Positions 37,026-44,473 of a DNA stretch of 64,000 bases are shown one piece after another. This DNA is from Acidimicrobiales bacterium (GTDB lineage Bacteria > Actinomycetota > Acidimicrobiia > Acidimicrobiales > Palsa-688), in assembly GCA_036378675.1 (NCBI GenBank), contig DASUWA010000054.1, positions 89,979 through 153,978 on the forward strand, written 5' to 3'. Both the position numbers and the translations under genes were made by a program. The notes under the pieces were generated by a model that saw only the letters and a program-made list of their open reading frames with translations, did not search any database and had not been told where the DNA came from. Positions within the stretch are counted from its first letter, which is position 1. Every line of letters begins with the position of its first letter.

Positions 37026-38115
37026 CTGCCCCTCCAGTGAAGCACGGACCGGTGACCGAACCGGCGCCAAGCTTCGTTCCGGGAGGCAGGTAGGCCCAGG
37101 GACCCACTTGAGCTTCCGCCCCAATTTCGCAATTTCGCCCAATCGTGGCGGTCACCACTGCCCGCGCGCCGACCGTGCAATCGGCGAGCTGGGTGTTCGG
37201 ACCGAGCTCAGCTCCGACTGCAACCGTCGTGTTTCCCTGTAGATGGGTCCCGGGGTACAGGACCACGTCCTCCGAGAGCTCCACGGTCGTGTCCACGTAG
37301 GTCGCTTCCGGATCGACCATCGTCACTCCTCGGCGCATCCAGCGTTCGTTGATCCGGTCTCGCAGCTCGGCTTCGGCAACCGCCAATTGGTGCCGATCGT
37401 TGACGCCCGCAGCTTCCATCGGATCTTCGATTACCACGGAGGTGACCGCGTAACCAGCGTCGTGAAGGACTCCGATCGCGTCGGTGAGGTAGTACTCGCC
37501 CTGTGAATTGTCGGGGCTGAGCCGCCTGAGCGCCGGCGCGAGCACGGAGCGCCTGAACACGTATATCGAGGTGTTGACCTCGTCCACGGCCAGTTCGTCT
37601 TCGGTTGCGTCCCCCTGCTCGACGATGCGAGAGACCATGTCGTTGCGGTCCCTTACGACTCGTCCGTAGCCGTGTGGGTTGGAGAGTTTCGCAGTCAGGA
37701 CGGTCGCGGCGACATCAGCGCGACGGTGCTCGCGCACCAATGCCGCAAGGGTCGGGGGCCTAAGCAACGGCGTGTCCCCCGGCAGCACAACAATGTCCGA
37801 CTCGTCGCCTTCGTCGGGAAACGCCGACAGAGCGACCAACACCGCGTCACCGGTGCCGCGTTGAACGCGCTGTTCGACGAAGTCAACCTCGAGGCTTGGA
37901 GGCGCTTGCTCGCCGACCGACTTGATCACCCAGGGCGCGCCGTGACCGACGACGACAACCGCCCGATCCAGTTCCAGCTCCGCGAGCGCATACAGCACGT
38001 GAACGACCATTGGCCGGCCGCACAACCGGTGGAGCGGCTTGGGCCGCTCGGAGCGCATGCGGGTGCCTTCTCCCGCGGCGAGGACGACGGCCGAAAGGGT
38101 GGCGTCGCGCGACAT
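37012..38115 (-). CDS. glmU: GlmU uridyltransferase lacking the acetyltransferase domain
   Basis: This 367-residue protein normally would be 450-495 residues. The N-terminal N-acetylglucosamine-1-phosphate uridyltransferase is complete: VVLAAGEGTRMRSERPKPLH, QRGTGDAV, LPGDTPLL, GYGRVVRDRND and VNTSIYVF. A left-handed beta-helix begins near residue 250 but stops after about five coils at VTGPCFTGGADDTR. The region with the acetyltransferase residues (R333, K351, H363, Y366, N377, K392 in E. coli) is missing, and the R333 position in the FARLRPG box reads as Pro (WAYLPPG). The prs start overlaps its end, so truncation is clean rather than a frameshift. Confidence 0.93.
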   Translation of the reverse strand: MSRDATLSAVVLAAGEGTRMRSERPKPLHRLCGRPMVVHVLYALAELELDRAVVVVGHGAPWVIKSVGEQAPPSLEVDFVEQRVQRGTGDAVLVALSAFPDEGDESDIVVLPGDTPLLRPPTLAALVREHRRADVAATVLTAKLSNPHGYGRVVRDRNDMVSRIVEQGDATEDELAVDEVNTSIYVFRRSVLAPALRRLSPDNSQGEYYLTDAIGVLHDAGYAVTSVVIEDPMEAAGVNDRHQLAVAEAELRDRINERWMRRGVTMVDPEATYVDTTVELSEDVVLYPGTHLQGNTTVAVGAELGPNTQLADCTVGARAVVTATIGRNCEIGAEAQVGPWAYLPPGTKLGAGSVTGPCFTGGADDTR

Positions 38116-38239
38116 GGCTCTTTTCTACCAACCCCACGGCCACGACATCGCCCGGGCGGGACCCAACCCGCCCTCCTCCGCGACGCGGGGTACCAACCCC
38201 ACGGCGGCCGTACGATTATGCGAGCCTGGGGCCCCGCGG

Positions 38240-38315
38240 TGGCGGGTAGTTCAATTGGCAGAACACCGGACTTTGGATCCGGATGTTGGAGGTTCGAGTC
38301 CTCCCCCGCCAGCCA
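38240..38315 (+). tRNA. tRNA-Gln (anticodon TTG)
   Basis: The acceptor TGGCGGG (38240-38246) pairs with CCCGCCA (38305-38311), with discriminator G at 38312 and an encoded CCA at 38313-38315. The anticodon stem CCGGA/TCCGG encloses CTTTGGA, anticodon TTG at 38273-38275. The T-arm GGAGGTTCGAGTCCTCC is perfect. Confidence 0.96.
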
Positions 38316-38352
38316 CAACGGTCCTGCTCAGACGCACCATCGCTGCCTGAGC

Positions 38353-38369
38353 GACCCGGAGCGGGTCTT
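38353..38369 (+). terminator. Possible terminator after tRNA-Gln
   Basis: GACCCG and CGGGTC form a six-base stem with a GAG loop, followed by TTC. It lies 38 bases after the tRNA. Confidence 0.4.
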
Positions 38370-38851
38370 CAACGGATTGTCAACTTGCCTCCAAGCCACG
38401 CCACCGGGAGGTTCGCGCCGGCCACGGTATTGGACCCAGCCGTTGAACAGATAGGCAAAAGCAGGGCGTGACCCCTAGATAACGCCTCGACGTTCGACGC
38501 TGTTCCTCCCAAATCCAGTGGATCTCGAGCAAGTCGGACGTGTAGAGGAAGCACCGGTTCAGTGCTGCCCACGTCTCGGTCGATTTATTACCTGCCCGTC
38601 CCACTGGTTCGTTGGAGCGTCGGGATCATCCGGTGACTGTGGTAGGAGATCCAGTCCCATTGGGCGGCGTTGACGTTATGACGACATCTGGCGATGGAAG
38701 CCGCCCCAAAAAGAAGGTTCCCGGGAATCGTCTGCCACACCATTTCTGGCTGCATGCCTGTCGAGGTGGTCCCATCTCAGAAAAAAAGGGCTGGATGCTA
38801 AGCGAACTATTTGGTCCGAAAGTGTGAGCTGATTGGGAAGGCCATGGCATC
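38370..38851. other. Gene-poor, less GC-rich stretch between tRNA-Gln and the ECF sigma gene
   Basis: No reading frame here has convincing coding features. Small frames on both strands (for example a 71-codon plus-strand frame at 38612-38827 with no ribosome site) lack recognisable domains. Base composition is visibly lower in GC than the flanks, with an A-run near 38782. It may hold the sigma gene's promoter or remnants of a decayed insertion. Confidence 0.4.
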
Positions 38852-39391
38852 ATGTGCGACATTCGGTACAAGTCCTTCGCTTCGGCCAGGGACTCGAACG
38901 GGACTGGCGGAGATTTCGGCGCTCTCGTCGCAACCGAATACCAGGGCCTGCTCGGCTTGGCGTTCGCCCTCACCGGATCCTGGTCGGCCGCTGAAGACAT
39001 CGTCCAAGAAGCGTTCGTTCGTGGACATCAGAGATGGTCGAAAGTCTCCGCCTACGACCGTCCGGGCGCGTGGTTGCGCAGGGTGGTCATCAATCTGGCT
39101 CTGTCGGCCAGGCGCCGTCTCTCCCGCGAAGCGCTCGCCTACCTTCGACTTGCCAACACCAGAGCGGACGACCCGGGTGGGGACGTGGAAGCTGATCTCG
39201 AGTTTTGGAGGACCGTCCGGTGTTTGCCACGTCGGCAGGCGGAGGTGGTCGCCCTGTACTACTGGGAAGACCTGTCGGTCACCGAGGTGGCCGCGATCCT
39301 CGAGATACGGGAAGGGACAGTGAGAGCGCTGCTCCATCAGGGACGCCGTCGGGTGGCGAGCGCACTCGGAGTAGAGGCACCAGATGACTGA
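38852..39391 (+). CDS. ECF (sigma-70 family) RNA polymerase sigma factor
   Basis: This is a 179-residue group 4 sigma factor. Region 2 (about 25-90) contains FALTGSWSAAEDIVQEAFVRG and RPGAWLRRVVINLA; region 4 (about 122-172) contains LPRRQAEVVALYYWEDLSVTEVA and GTVRALLHQGRRRVA. It resembles SigE-like ECF proteins of actinobacteria. It overlaps the next gene by eight bases, and that gene encodes a membrane protein probably acting as its anti-sigma or sensor partner. What stimulus it answers is not visible. Confidence 0.9.
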   Translation: MCDIRYKSFASARDSNGTGGDFGALVATEYQGLLGLAFALTGSWSAAEDIVQEAFVRGHQRWSKVSAYDRPGAWLRRVVINLALSARRRLSREALAYLRLANTRADDPGGDVEADLEFWRTVRCLPRRQAEVVALYYWEDLSVTEVAAILEIREGTVRALLHQGRRRVASALGVEAPDD

Positions 39392-40019
39392 AGTTGACGA
39401 CCTCGGCAAAACAGCGACACTGCACCTGAAGATCTCGGCCGGCCGCAAACCTGTACCGGACCTTCGCGCTCTCGAAGCCAGGGCAGGCCGCCGCCATCGA
39501 ACAGGGGTAACCATCGTCGCGGCAATTTTCGCCCTTGCCGCCGTCGCGCTGATCTTTCCGCTCGCTCTGCTCAATTCAGGTAGCCAGAACTCTGTCACCA
39601 TCGTCGGCAACCCGTCATCCTCCACGACAACGGTCGCACCCAACCCTGGGGTGACCTACCCGGCGACACGAGTTGCCACCGACCCGCAAGGATGCCCGCT
39701 CGCAACTCCCCTGCCACTCACCAAAGACGCCGACGCTCAAGCGGCCGCGATAGTCGCAGACGACCTTCAGTCGGGGGGCAACCAGTTCGGCGGGCCTTAC
39801 CAGATCCAGAACGTGTACAAGGCGACGCCCCCGCCCTCTCCGGAAGCGCAACCGCACGCCGCCATCCCCTACACCCAGTGCGACCCCGGGGTGGGGGCCG
39901 ACACGATCATCGTCGAGGTGTACCTCCCCAAGGCCTTGCCAAGCGCGAGCCTGTCCCAGCTCGCCTTCTTCGTGTCCCGTTTCCGTGAAGGTTGGAGGAT
40001 CTGGTTCATCTACCAGTAG
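39384..40019 (+). CDS. Membrane protein paired with the ECF sigma factor (possible anti-sigma)
   Basis: This 211-residue protein has a short cytoplasmic N-terminus (about 38 residues), one membrane helix (about 41-63, VTIVAAIFALAAVALIFPLALL) and an extracytoplasmic Thr/Pro/Ala-rich domain with two Cys residues. The HxxxCxxC zinc motif of classical anti-sigma factors is absent and the cytoplasmic part is short. The anti-sigma role therefore rests on position and the 8-base overlap only. No homologue with known function is recognised. Confidence 0.7.
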   Translation: MTEVDDLGKTATLHLKISAGRKPVPDLRALEARAGRRHRTGVTIVAAIFALAAVALIFPLALLNSGSQNSVTIVGNPSSSTTTVAPNPGVTYPATRVATDPQGCPLATPLPLTKDADAQAAAIVADDLQSGGNQFGGPYQIQNVYKATPPPSPEAQPHAAIPYTQCDPGVGADTIIVEVYLPKALPSASLSQLAFFVSRFREGWRIWFIYQ

Positions 40020-40378
40020 CTCGTTCATCCATGATCTTCGAACTTGGCCACCATGTCCACCGGCCCGCCGATCACATCGTCATCCCCGGCGAGGACCGTC
40101 TCGAACGCCGTGCAGAGCGATGCGATAATCACTTAGCGCAGCCTATTTCCCTAATGATTATTCGAATGATGTGGATTTCCATATCAGCGACCAACGCGGT
40201 TCAAACGCTCCTTTCGCTCTTCCTTTTGACGCCTATGACGACCCTGTAAACGGAGGAGCTGGGTGTATCTGGCGTCAGGGGCGAAAGAAGGCCGCTTTCG
40301 TCCAAGTAGCTGAGCCGTTGAGCCTCATAGATCATCCGGGACCGAGCAGCTCATCGAGCCGTCCCCCCGGCAGACCCC
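40020..40378. other. Intergenic stretch with low GC and no convincing gene
   Basis: This stretch is clearly more AT-rich than its surroundings around 40130-40240. A 35-codon minus-strand frame (GTG at 40132 to 40025, ending DMVAKFEDHG) has a protein-like composition and may be a remnant of a decayed gene, but it has no ribosome site or recognised family. Nothing else is supported apart from the mpaB promoter at the right end. Confidence 0.4.
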
Positions 40379-40379
40379 C

Positions 40380-40400
40380 GATGAGACTAAAATCATCTCT
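40380..40400 (+). promoter_or_regulatory. Leaderless-type promoter and dyad before the MpaB-like gene
   Basis: TAAAAT at 40388-40393 sits seven bases before the ATG at 40401, the spacing of a leaderless actinobacterial promoter. GATGA (40380-40384) and TCATC (40393-40397) form an inverted repeat across it and could be a TetR operator. No Shine-Dalgarno is present. Confidence 0.5.
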
Positions 40401-41273
40401 ATGTCTCAGCGCGCCAACGCCGTGCCGGCGCCACGGCCGCTCGGTCCCGGTTCGTTGCTGTGGCGGTATGCCGGCGACCACCGCCTCGGGTTCACCGGGC
40501 TGTCGGCCGGAATCCTGCAGCTGATGCACCCGGCGATCGGGGCCGGCGTGGCGGACCACTCGAACTTCTTCGACGATCCTTGGGACCGGATCGTCAGGTC
40601 CATTCCCCAGATCATCGGCGTCGTTTACGACCCCGATCCGGAGACGCTCGGACACAGGGTCCGGGATCTGCACCGCAAGATCAAGGGAATCGACGAGCAG
40701 CAGCGGCGCTACAGCGCGCTGGAACCGTCGACGTTCTGGTGGGCGCACGCCACGTTCCAATACGCGGTGGAGCAGTTGATCGACCGCTTCGACCGGAAGC
40801 AACTGAACGACGCAGAACGCGAAGAGCTATACCTCGACGGGGTCGAGTGGTATCGACGCTACGGGGTATCGATGAAGGCGGTGCCACCGGACTGGGACTC
40901 GTTCCGCGCAGCGTGGCGCAGATATTGCGACGAGGTTCTGGAGATGACTCCTGCAGCAGAGCGGGCGGTTGAGATGGCGCTCAACGACCGATCGCTCGGC
41001 GTGCCGTTCCTCCCGTGGTGGACGAAGCCGTTGCAACCAGTGGTCGTTACGCCGGTCCTGCAGCTGACGGCAATCGGTGGCTTGCCGGGACGGGTCCGTC
41101 GCCGCTTCGGAATTCCATGGCGGATCGACCAGCAGATGCAGTACCGGTCGCTCCAGCTCGCCACCCGCGAGTCCTGGCGCTTCGTACCCGAGAACCTTCG
41201 CTACGGGCCGACCGCGGCCGCTGGTCGCAAAGCCGCCAGAGAAGCGGCTGCGGCGAGCGCAGCGGTGGCCTGA
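40401..41273 (+). CDS. Oxygenase MpaB-like (DUF2236) family protein
   Basis: This is a 290-residue member of the DUF2236 family, which includes the fungal oxygenase MpaB and latex-clearing-type haem proteins. GLSAGILQLMHPAIGAGVADHS near residue 30, DPWDRIVRSIPQIIGVVY, and the later WHA-like TFWWAHATFQYAVEQLIDRF region fit the family. His residues in HPAIG and WWAHAT are candidate haem or metal ligands. The stop is three bases before a TetR gene, a common partner of this family. Confidence 0.85.
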   Translation: MSQRANAVPAPRPLGPGSLLWRYAGDHRLGFTGLSAGILQLMHPAIGAGVADHSNFFDDPWDRIVRSIPQIIGVVYDPDPETLGHRVRDLHRKIKGIDEQQRRYSALEPSTFWWAHATFQYAVEQLIDRFDRKQLNDAEREELYLDGVEWYRRYGVSMKAVPPDWDSFRAAWRRYCDEVLEMTPAAERAVEMALNDRSLGVPFLPWWTKPLQPVVVTPVLQLTAIGGLPGRVRRRFGIPWRIDQQMQYRSLQLATRESWRFVPENLRYGPTAAAGRKAAREAAAASAAVA

Positions 41274-41276
41274 CCA

Positions 41277-41969
41277 GTGCCGCGCAAGGCCGCGATTCTC
41301 GACGTGACCGCGATCATCGCCGGGGTCGGGGGAGTAATCGACGTAAACAGGATCGAAGACGAGGCGACCGATTCAGTCGTCGACGCGGCCGCAGAACTGC
41401 TGGCACGTTACGGGTTACGCCGCTGGAGCATGGATGATGTCGCCGACGTCGCGGGAGTCGGCAGAGCCACTGTGTATCGCCGATTTGCGAGCCGGGAGGA
41501 CCTCGTCCACGCGACGATCGCCCGTGAAATCAACCGCTTCTTCGCTGCCATCGCGCGGGCCGTCGCCGATGCGGAGGGGGTGGAGGAAAAGGTGGTGGAA
41601 GGTTTTCTGGTGGGAATGCGGATGGCCACCGAGTCGCTCGTCCCGGGACTGTTCGAAAACGACAAAGCCACCGCCCTCTCCCTCTTCACCGCCGCACCCG
41701 TGCTCCACCTGGGCCGGGCGGCGCTGGTGTCGCAGTACGAGACGCTCACCGGAGAGACCATGGATGGCCGCCGGCGCGCGGAGGTCGAGCTGGTTGCGGA
41801 GGTGCTGGTGCGCCTCGCGATCTCCTTTGTCCTCATGCCGGGGTCCGTCGTCGACTTCGAGGACCCCGGCGAGGCGAGAGCCGCGCTGACGAGGATCGTC
41901 AGACCTCTTCTGCAGCCCCCGCAAAACGAACCACGACCTCGACGTCCTCGACGCCCCGCACGACGGTAA
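41277..41969 (+). CDS. TetR-family transcriptional regulator
   Basis: This is a 230-residue regulator. Its TetR DNA-binding helices span about residues 30-78 (VVDAAAELLARYGLRRWSMD and GVGRATVYRRFASREDLVHA). The ligand domain is unremarkable, and the C-terminal tail is rich in Pro and Arg. The start is GTG at 41277. The likely target is the MpaB operon itself. The last 71 bases overlap the convergent protease gene, an unusually long overlap; the tail may reflect readthrough into that gene's 3' end. Confidence 0.9.
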   Translation: MPRKAAILDVTAIIAGVGGVIDVNRIEDEATDSVVDAAAELLARYGLRRWSMDDVADVAGVGRATVYRRFASREDLVHATIAREINRFFAAIARAVADAEGVEEKVVEGFLVGMRMATESLVPGLFENDKATALSLFTAAPVLHLGRAALVSQYETLTGETMDGRRRAEVELVAEVLVRLAISFVLMPGSVVDFEDPGEARAALTRIVRPLLQPPQNEPRPRRPRRPARR

Positions 41970-42807
41970 GCCGAAGGATCCCGTCGTCGCCCACCGCATC
42001 AACTGCGGCGAGAAGCTCGTCGGTGGTGGTTACCGCCGACCCTCCGGCGGCGACGATCAGGTCGCCCCGGGTCAGGCCCGCCTCCGCAGCGGGGCTGCCG
42101 GACGCGACCTCTCGCACGAGGACGCCGTCCCGAGCGGGGAGCCCTACCGCCGAGCGGAGCCGCGCGGCCATCCGTGACGGAGCCAGGCCGACGCCCAGGC
42201 GCCGGCGGGTCGGTGCCTCACCCTTCGACAACGAATCGACCTTCGCCCGCAGCCCTGTCCCTGCCGGAACGGCCAGGTAGAGACCGTCGCCCGTCCGGTG
42301 GGTGTTGATGCCGACCAGTCGCCCCTCGAAGTCGAGCAGCGGCCCACCCGACGAGCCCCGGCCGAGGGTCGCGCTGTGCTCGATCCCGTCGGAGATGAGC
42401 CGGCCTCGGGGACCGCGAAACGCGCGACCGACCGACGAAACGGTGCCGAACGTAACCCGGACTCCCCCGCCTGCCGCCAGGGCAACGCCGAGAACGGGCG
42501 TCCCCAGGCTCAACCGGCCAGCAATCTGCGGATCCCACGGGACAGCAGGCGAGCCGGCCGTGTCCACGTTGACGACTGCGATGTCGGCGTCGGCATCGGC
42601 CGCTGCCACCGTGCCGACCGCGGAACGGCCGTCAGCGAAGGCGACGGTTATCTCGCCACCGCGCAAGTTGTGGGCGCTGGTCAACACCTGGCCCTCGCCG
42701 ATGACCAGCCCGCTTCCCCGCCCGTCGCGCCCGACCCTTACGACCGAGCGTCCAACCTTCTCCGATACGGCGCCCGCAACCCCGGGCAGCTCGTCCACCA
42801 GTGCCAT
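41899..42807 (-). CDS. Trypsin-like serine protease with PDZ domain (HtrA-like)
   Basis: This 302-residue protease shows the triad as His in VLTSAHNLRGG, Asp in DADADIAVV and Ser in GRGSSGGPLLDF. A single PDZ domain (about 205-295) has VLVREVASGSPAAEAGLTRGD. No signal peptide is visible, so it may be cytoplasmic or non-classically exported. ATG at 42807 is chosen because GGAGG (42813-42817) lies five bases upstream; a TTG at 42843 would overlap the dyad at 42836-42852. It is divergent from an HxlR regulator that probably controls it. Confidence 0.88.
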   Translation of the reverse strand: MALVDELPGVAGAVSEKVGRSVVRVGRDGRGSGLVIGEGQVLTSAHNLRGGEITVAFADGRSAVGTVAAADADADIAVVNVDTAGSPAVPWDPQIAGRLSLGTPVLGVALAAGGGVRVTFGTVSSVGRAFRGPRGRLISDGIEHSATLGRGSSGGPLLDFEGRLVGINTHRTGDGLYLAVPAGTGLRAKVDSLSKGEAPTRRRLGVGLAPSRMAARLRSAVGLPARDGVLVREVASGSPAAEAGLTRGDLIVAAGGSAVTTTDELLAAVDAVGDDGILRLTVVRGVEDVEVVVRFAGAAEEV

Positions 42808-42835
42808 CACGACCTCCATCGTCTCCTGTAGAGTG

Positions 42836-42852
42836 ACTTGCAAGATGCAAGT
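42836..42852. promoter_or_regulatory. Perfect dyad ACTTGCA-AGA-TGCAAGT, probable HxlR operator
   Basis: Seven-base perfect inverted arms flank AGA between the divergent protease and HxlR genes. HxlR-family regulators typically bind short dyads of this kind next to their own gene, so this site probably governs one or both genes. The in-frame ATG at 42845 lies inside it. Confidence 0.65.
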
Positions 42853-42889
42853 TACCAGCGAGCTGGACGATCCGGCTAAAAATTTGGAT

Positions 42890-43327
42890 ATGCGCCCCCG
42901 TCGATCCGCGACCGACGCACGCCGCGCCCTCGCCGGCGCCCTCGAACGGGTCGGCGACCGGTGGTCGCTACTTGTTGTGGACGCCCTCGCCGGCGGTCCG
43001 CGCCGCTTCGCCGACCTTCAGGAGGAGCTCCCCGGTATAGCGACCAACGTCCTGGCCCAGCGGCTGCGCCGGCTTGAGGCCGAACAGATCCTGCTGGCGA
43101 CGCCGTACTCCCGGCGTCCTTTGAGGTACGCCTACGAGTTGACCGAGGCGGGAACGGCCCTCGGCGGCGCGGCGAGGATCTTGGCGCAGTGGAACTCCGA
43201 CCACGGAACGGCCGACGAGCGGACCCCGTCGCACGAGCTTTGCGGGACTCCGATGGAGGTCCGGTGGTACTGCCCGACTTGCGACCTGCCGGCCGACCCG
43301 GGCAGCGACGAGATTCTCTGGGTCTGA
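42890..43327 (+). CDS. HxlR-family winged-helix regulator
   Basis: This is a 145-residue regulator with the HxlR core LERVGDRWSLLVVDALAGGPRRFADLQ and GIATNVLAQRLRRLEAEQIL. RYAYELTEAGTALGGA forms the wing end. The C-terminus adds a Cys-rich tail (LCGTPMEVRWYCPTCDLP) with three Cys that could bind zinc. The ATG at 42890 is preferred because an earlier in-frame ATG at 42845 falls inside the operator dyad; neither has a clear Shine-Dalgarno. It ends 12 bases from the convergent phosphotriesterase gene. Confidence 0.85.
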   Translation: MRPRRSATDARRALAGALERVGDRWSLLVVDALAGGPRRFADLQEELPGIATNVLAQRLRRLEAEQILLATPYSRRPLRYAYELTEAGTALGGAARILAQWNSDHGTADERTPSHELCGTPMEVRWYCPTCDLPADPGSDEILWV

Positions 43328-43339
43328 CCTAGCAGGGCG

Positions 43340-44323
43340 TTAGTACGGCTCGACGTTCTCGAAGTAGCGGCGAGGGTTGCCTTCCATCATCGCGGTGACT
43401 TGGTCGTCGGTGACCCCGGCCTCGCGAAGAGCGGGGAGCACGTCGTTGGAGATGTGCTCGTAGTGCCAGTTCGGCATCAACGTCTTGACGAGATCGGGGT
43501 TGAACCAGTCGATGTAGCACGAGGCGTCGTGGGCGAGTACCATGCGGTCGGCATACCCGTCGAGGCACAGCGCCGCGATCGTGTCCACCCGGTCGGCCGT
43601 CGGCAGCAGCACCTCGGCGCCGAAGCGATCCATCCCCAGGATCGAGCCGGCGTCGGCGAGTTTCTTGAGGTAGTCGAGGTCGGTGGAATCGCCACTGTGC
43701 CCGATGACAACACGGGTCAGGTCGACACCCTCATCCTGGAAGACCTGCTGCGCGATGAGACCGCTCTGGTTCCCGGGGAACGTGTGGACCGTGATGGGCG
43801 CGCCGGTCGCTCGGTGGGCCTTGGCGACGGCGCGAAGAACCCGCTCGACCCCCTGGGTGAGGCCGGGCTGATCGATCGCGCACTTCAGGAACGCGGCCTT
43901 GACGCCGGTGCCGGCGATCCCCTCGGTGATGTCATTGACGAACAGGTCGACCATCGGCTCGTCCCCTCCGATCGGGGTGCCCGGGCCGACGTAGTGGAAG
44001 TTCGGGGGCAGGTCGTCGTAGGTGTACAGACCGGTCGCGACCACGATGTTGAGGTCGACCTCCTTGGCGATCCTCTGAATCCTCGGGATGTACCGCCCGA
44101 GCCCCACGACCGTGGGATCGACGATCGTACGGACGCCAAGCGCGACGAGGCGATTGAGCTTGTCGATGGCGTCGGCGACTCGTTCCTCTTCGTCCCAGGT
44201 TGACGGGTAATTCGGATAGTTCTGCAACAGGTCGGGCGTGAGTACGAATACATGCTCGTGCATGAGAGTGGGCCCAAGATCGGATGCGTCGATCAGCCCG
44301 CTAACCGTGTGAACCTGAGTCAT
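43340..44323 (-). CDS. Phosphotriesterase-family hydrolase (PTE/lactonase-like)
   Basis: This is a 327-residue binuclear metal TIM barrel. Metal ligands are visible as HEH in TLMHEHVFV, the carboxylated Lys in AAFLKCAID, His in ITVHTFPG and VVIGHSGD, and Asp in VLAHDASC. These match the PTE family, whose bacterial members are mostly lactonases. The exact substrate is unknown. It is divergent from the liv-type transporter operon with a 150-base gap, so the transporter may import its substrate; that is inference. Confidence 0.92.
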   Translation of the reverse strand: MTQVHTVSGLIDASDLGPTLMHEHVFVLTPDLLQNYPNYPSTWDEEERVADAIDKLNRLVALGVRTIVDPTVVGLGRYIPRIQRIAKEVDLNIVVATGLYTYDDLPPNFHYVGPGTPIGGDEPMVDLFVNDITEGIAGTGVKAAFLKCAIDQPGLTQGVERVLRAVAKAHRATGAPITVHTFPGNQSGLIAQQVFQDEGVDLTRVVIGHSGDSTDLDYLKKLADAGSILGMDRFGAEVLLPTADRVDTIAALCLDGYADRMVLAHDASCYIDWFNPDLVKTLMPNWHYEHISNDVLPALREAGVTDDQVTAMMEGNPRRYFENVEPY

Positions 44324-44349
44324 TCCCGCTGTCCTCCCCGTTGCTCGGT

Positions 44350-44442
44350 CGGGACTGTAGCTGTCCCGGCTGGTGGGAACCTGGCCTAGAGGGTTCCGGC
44401 ACGTGGCAGCGAAACTGTTCTGCCTGACACCTTTTGGGTGTC
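44350..44442 (+). promoter_or_regulatory. Structured leader of the liv-type operon (three hairpins)
   Basis: Three perfect six-base stems follow each other: CGGGAC/GTCCCG (44350-44368), GGAACC/GGTTCC (44376-44397) and GACACC/GGTGTC (44426-44442, loop TTTTG). They occupy the gap upstream of the substrate-binding protein, whose ribosome site GGGAGGAG is at about 44466-44472. The third could be a small terminator or attenuator. Confidence 0.4.
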
Positions 44443-44473
44443 CGCGCCTGCTGTAGTACCGCCTGGGAGGAGT

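Noticed and set aside
37000..37030. Frameshift explaining the short GlmU
   Set aside because: The sequence following the stop encodes the start of prs in another frame, and no beta-helix repeats continue in any frame.
38612..38827. 71-codon plus-strand frame before the sigma gene
   Set aside because: No Shine-Dalgarno, no domain, and composition typical of the surrounding non-coding stretch.
40025..40132. 35-codon minus-strand frame with protein-like composition
   Set aside because: It has no ribosome site, no recognised family and lies in a low-GC gap; it is more likely a gene remnant and is mentioned only in the intergenic note.
38305..40378. Integrated element flanked by tRNA-Gln 3'-end repeats
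   Set aside because: No good copy of the tRNA 3' end was found to the right; the best match near 40350 is a weak C-rich similarity, and no integrase gene is present.
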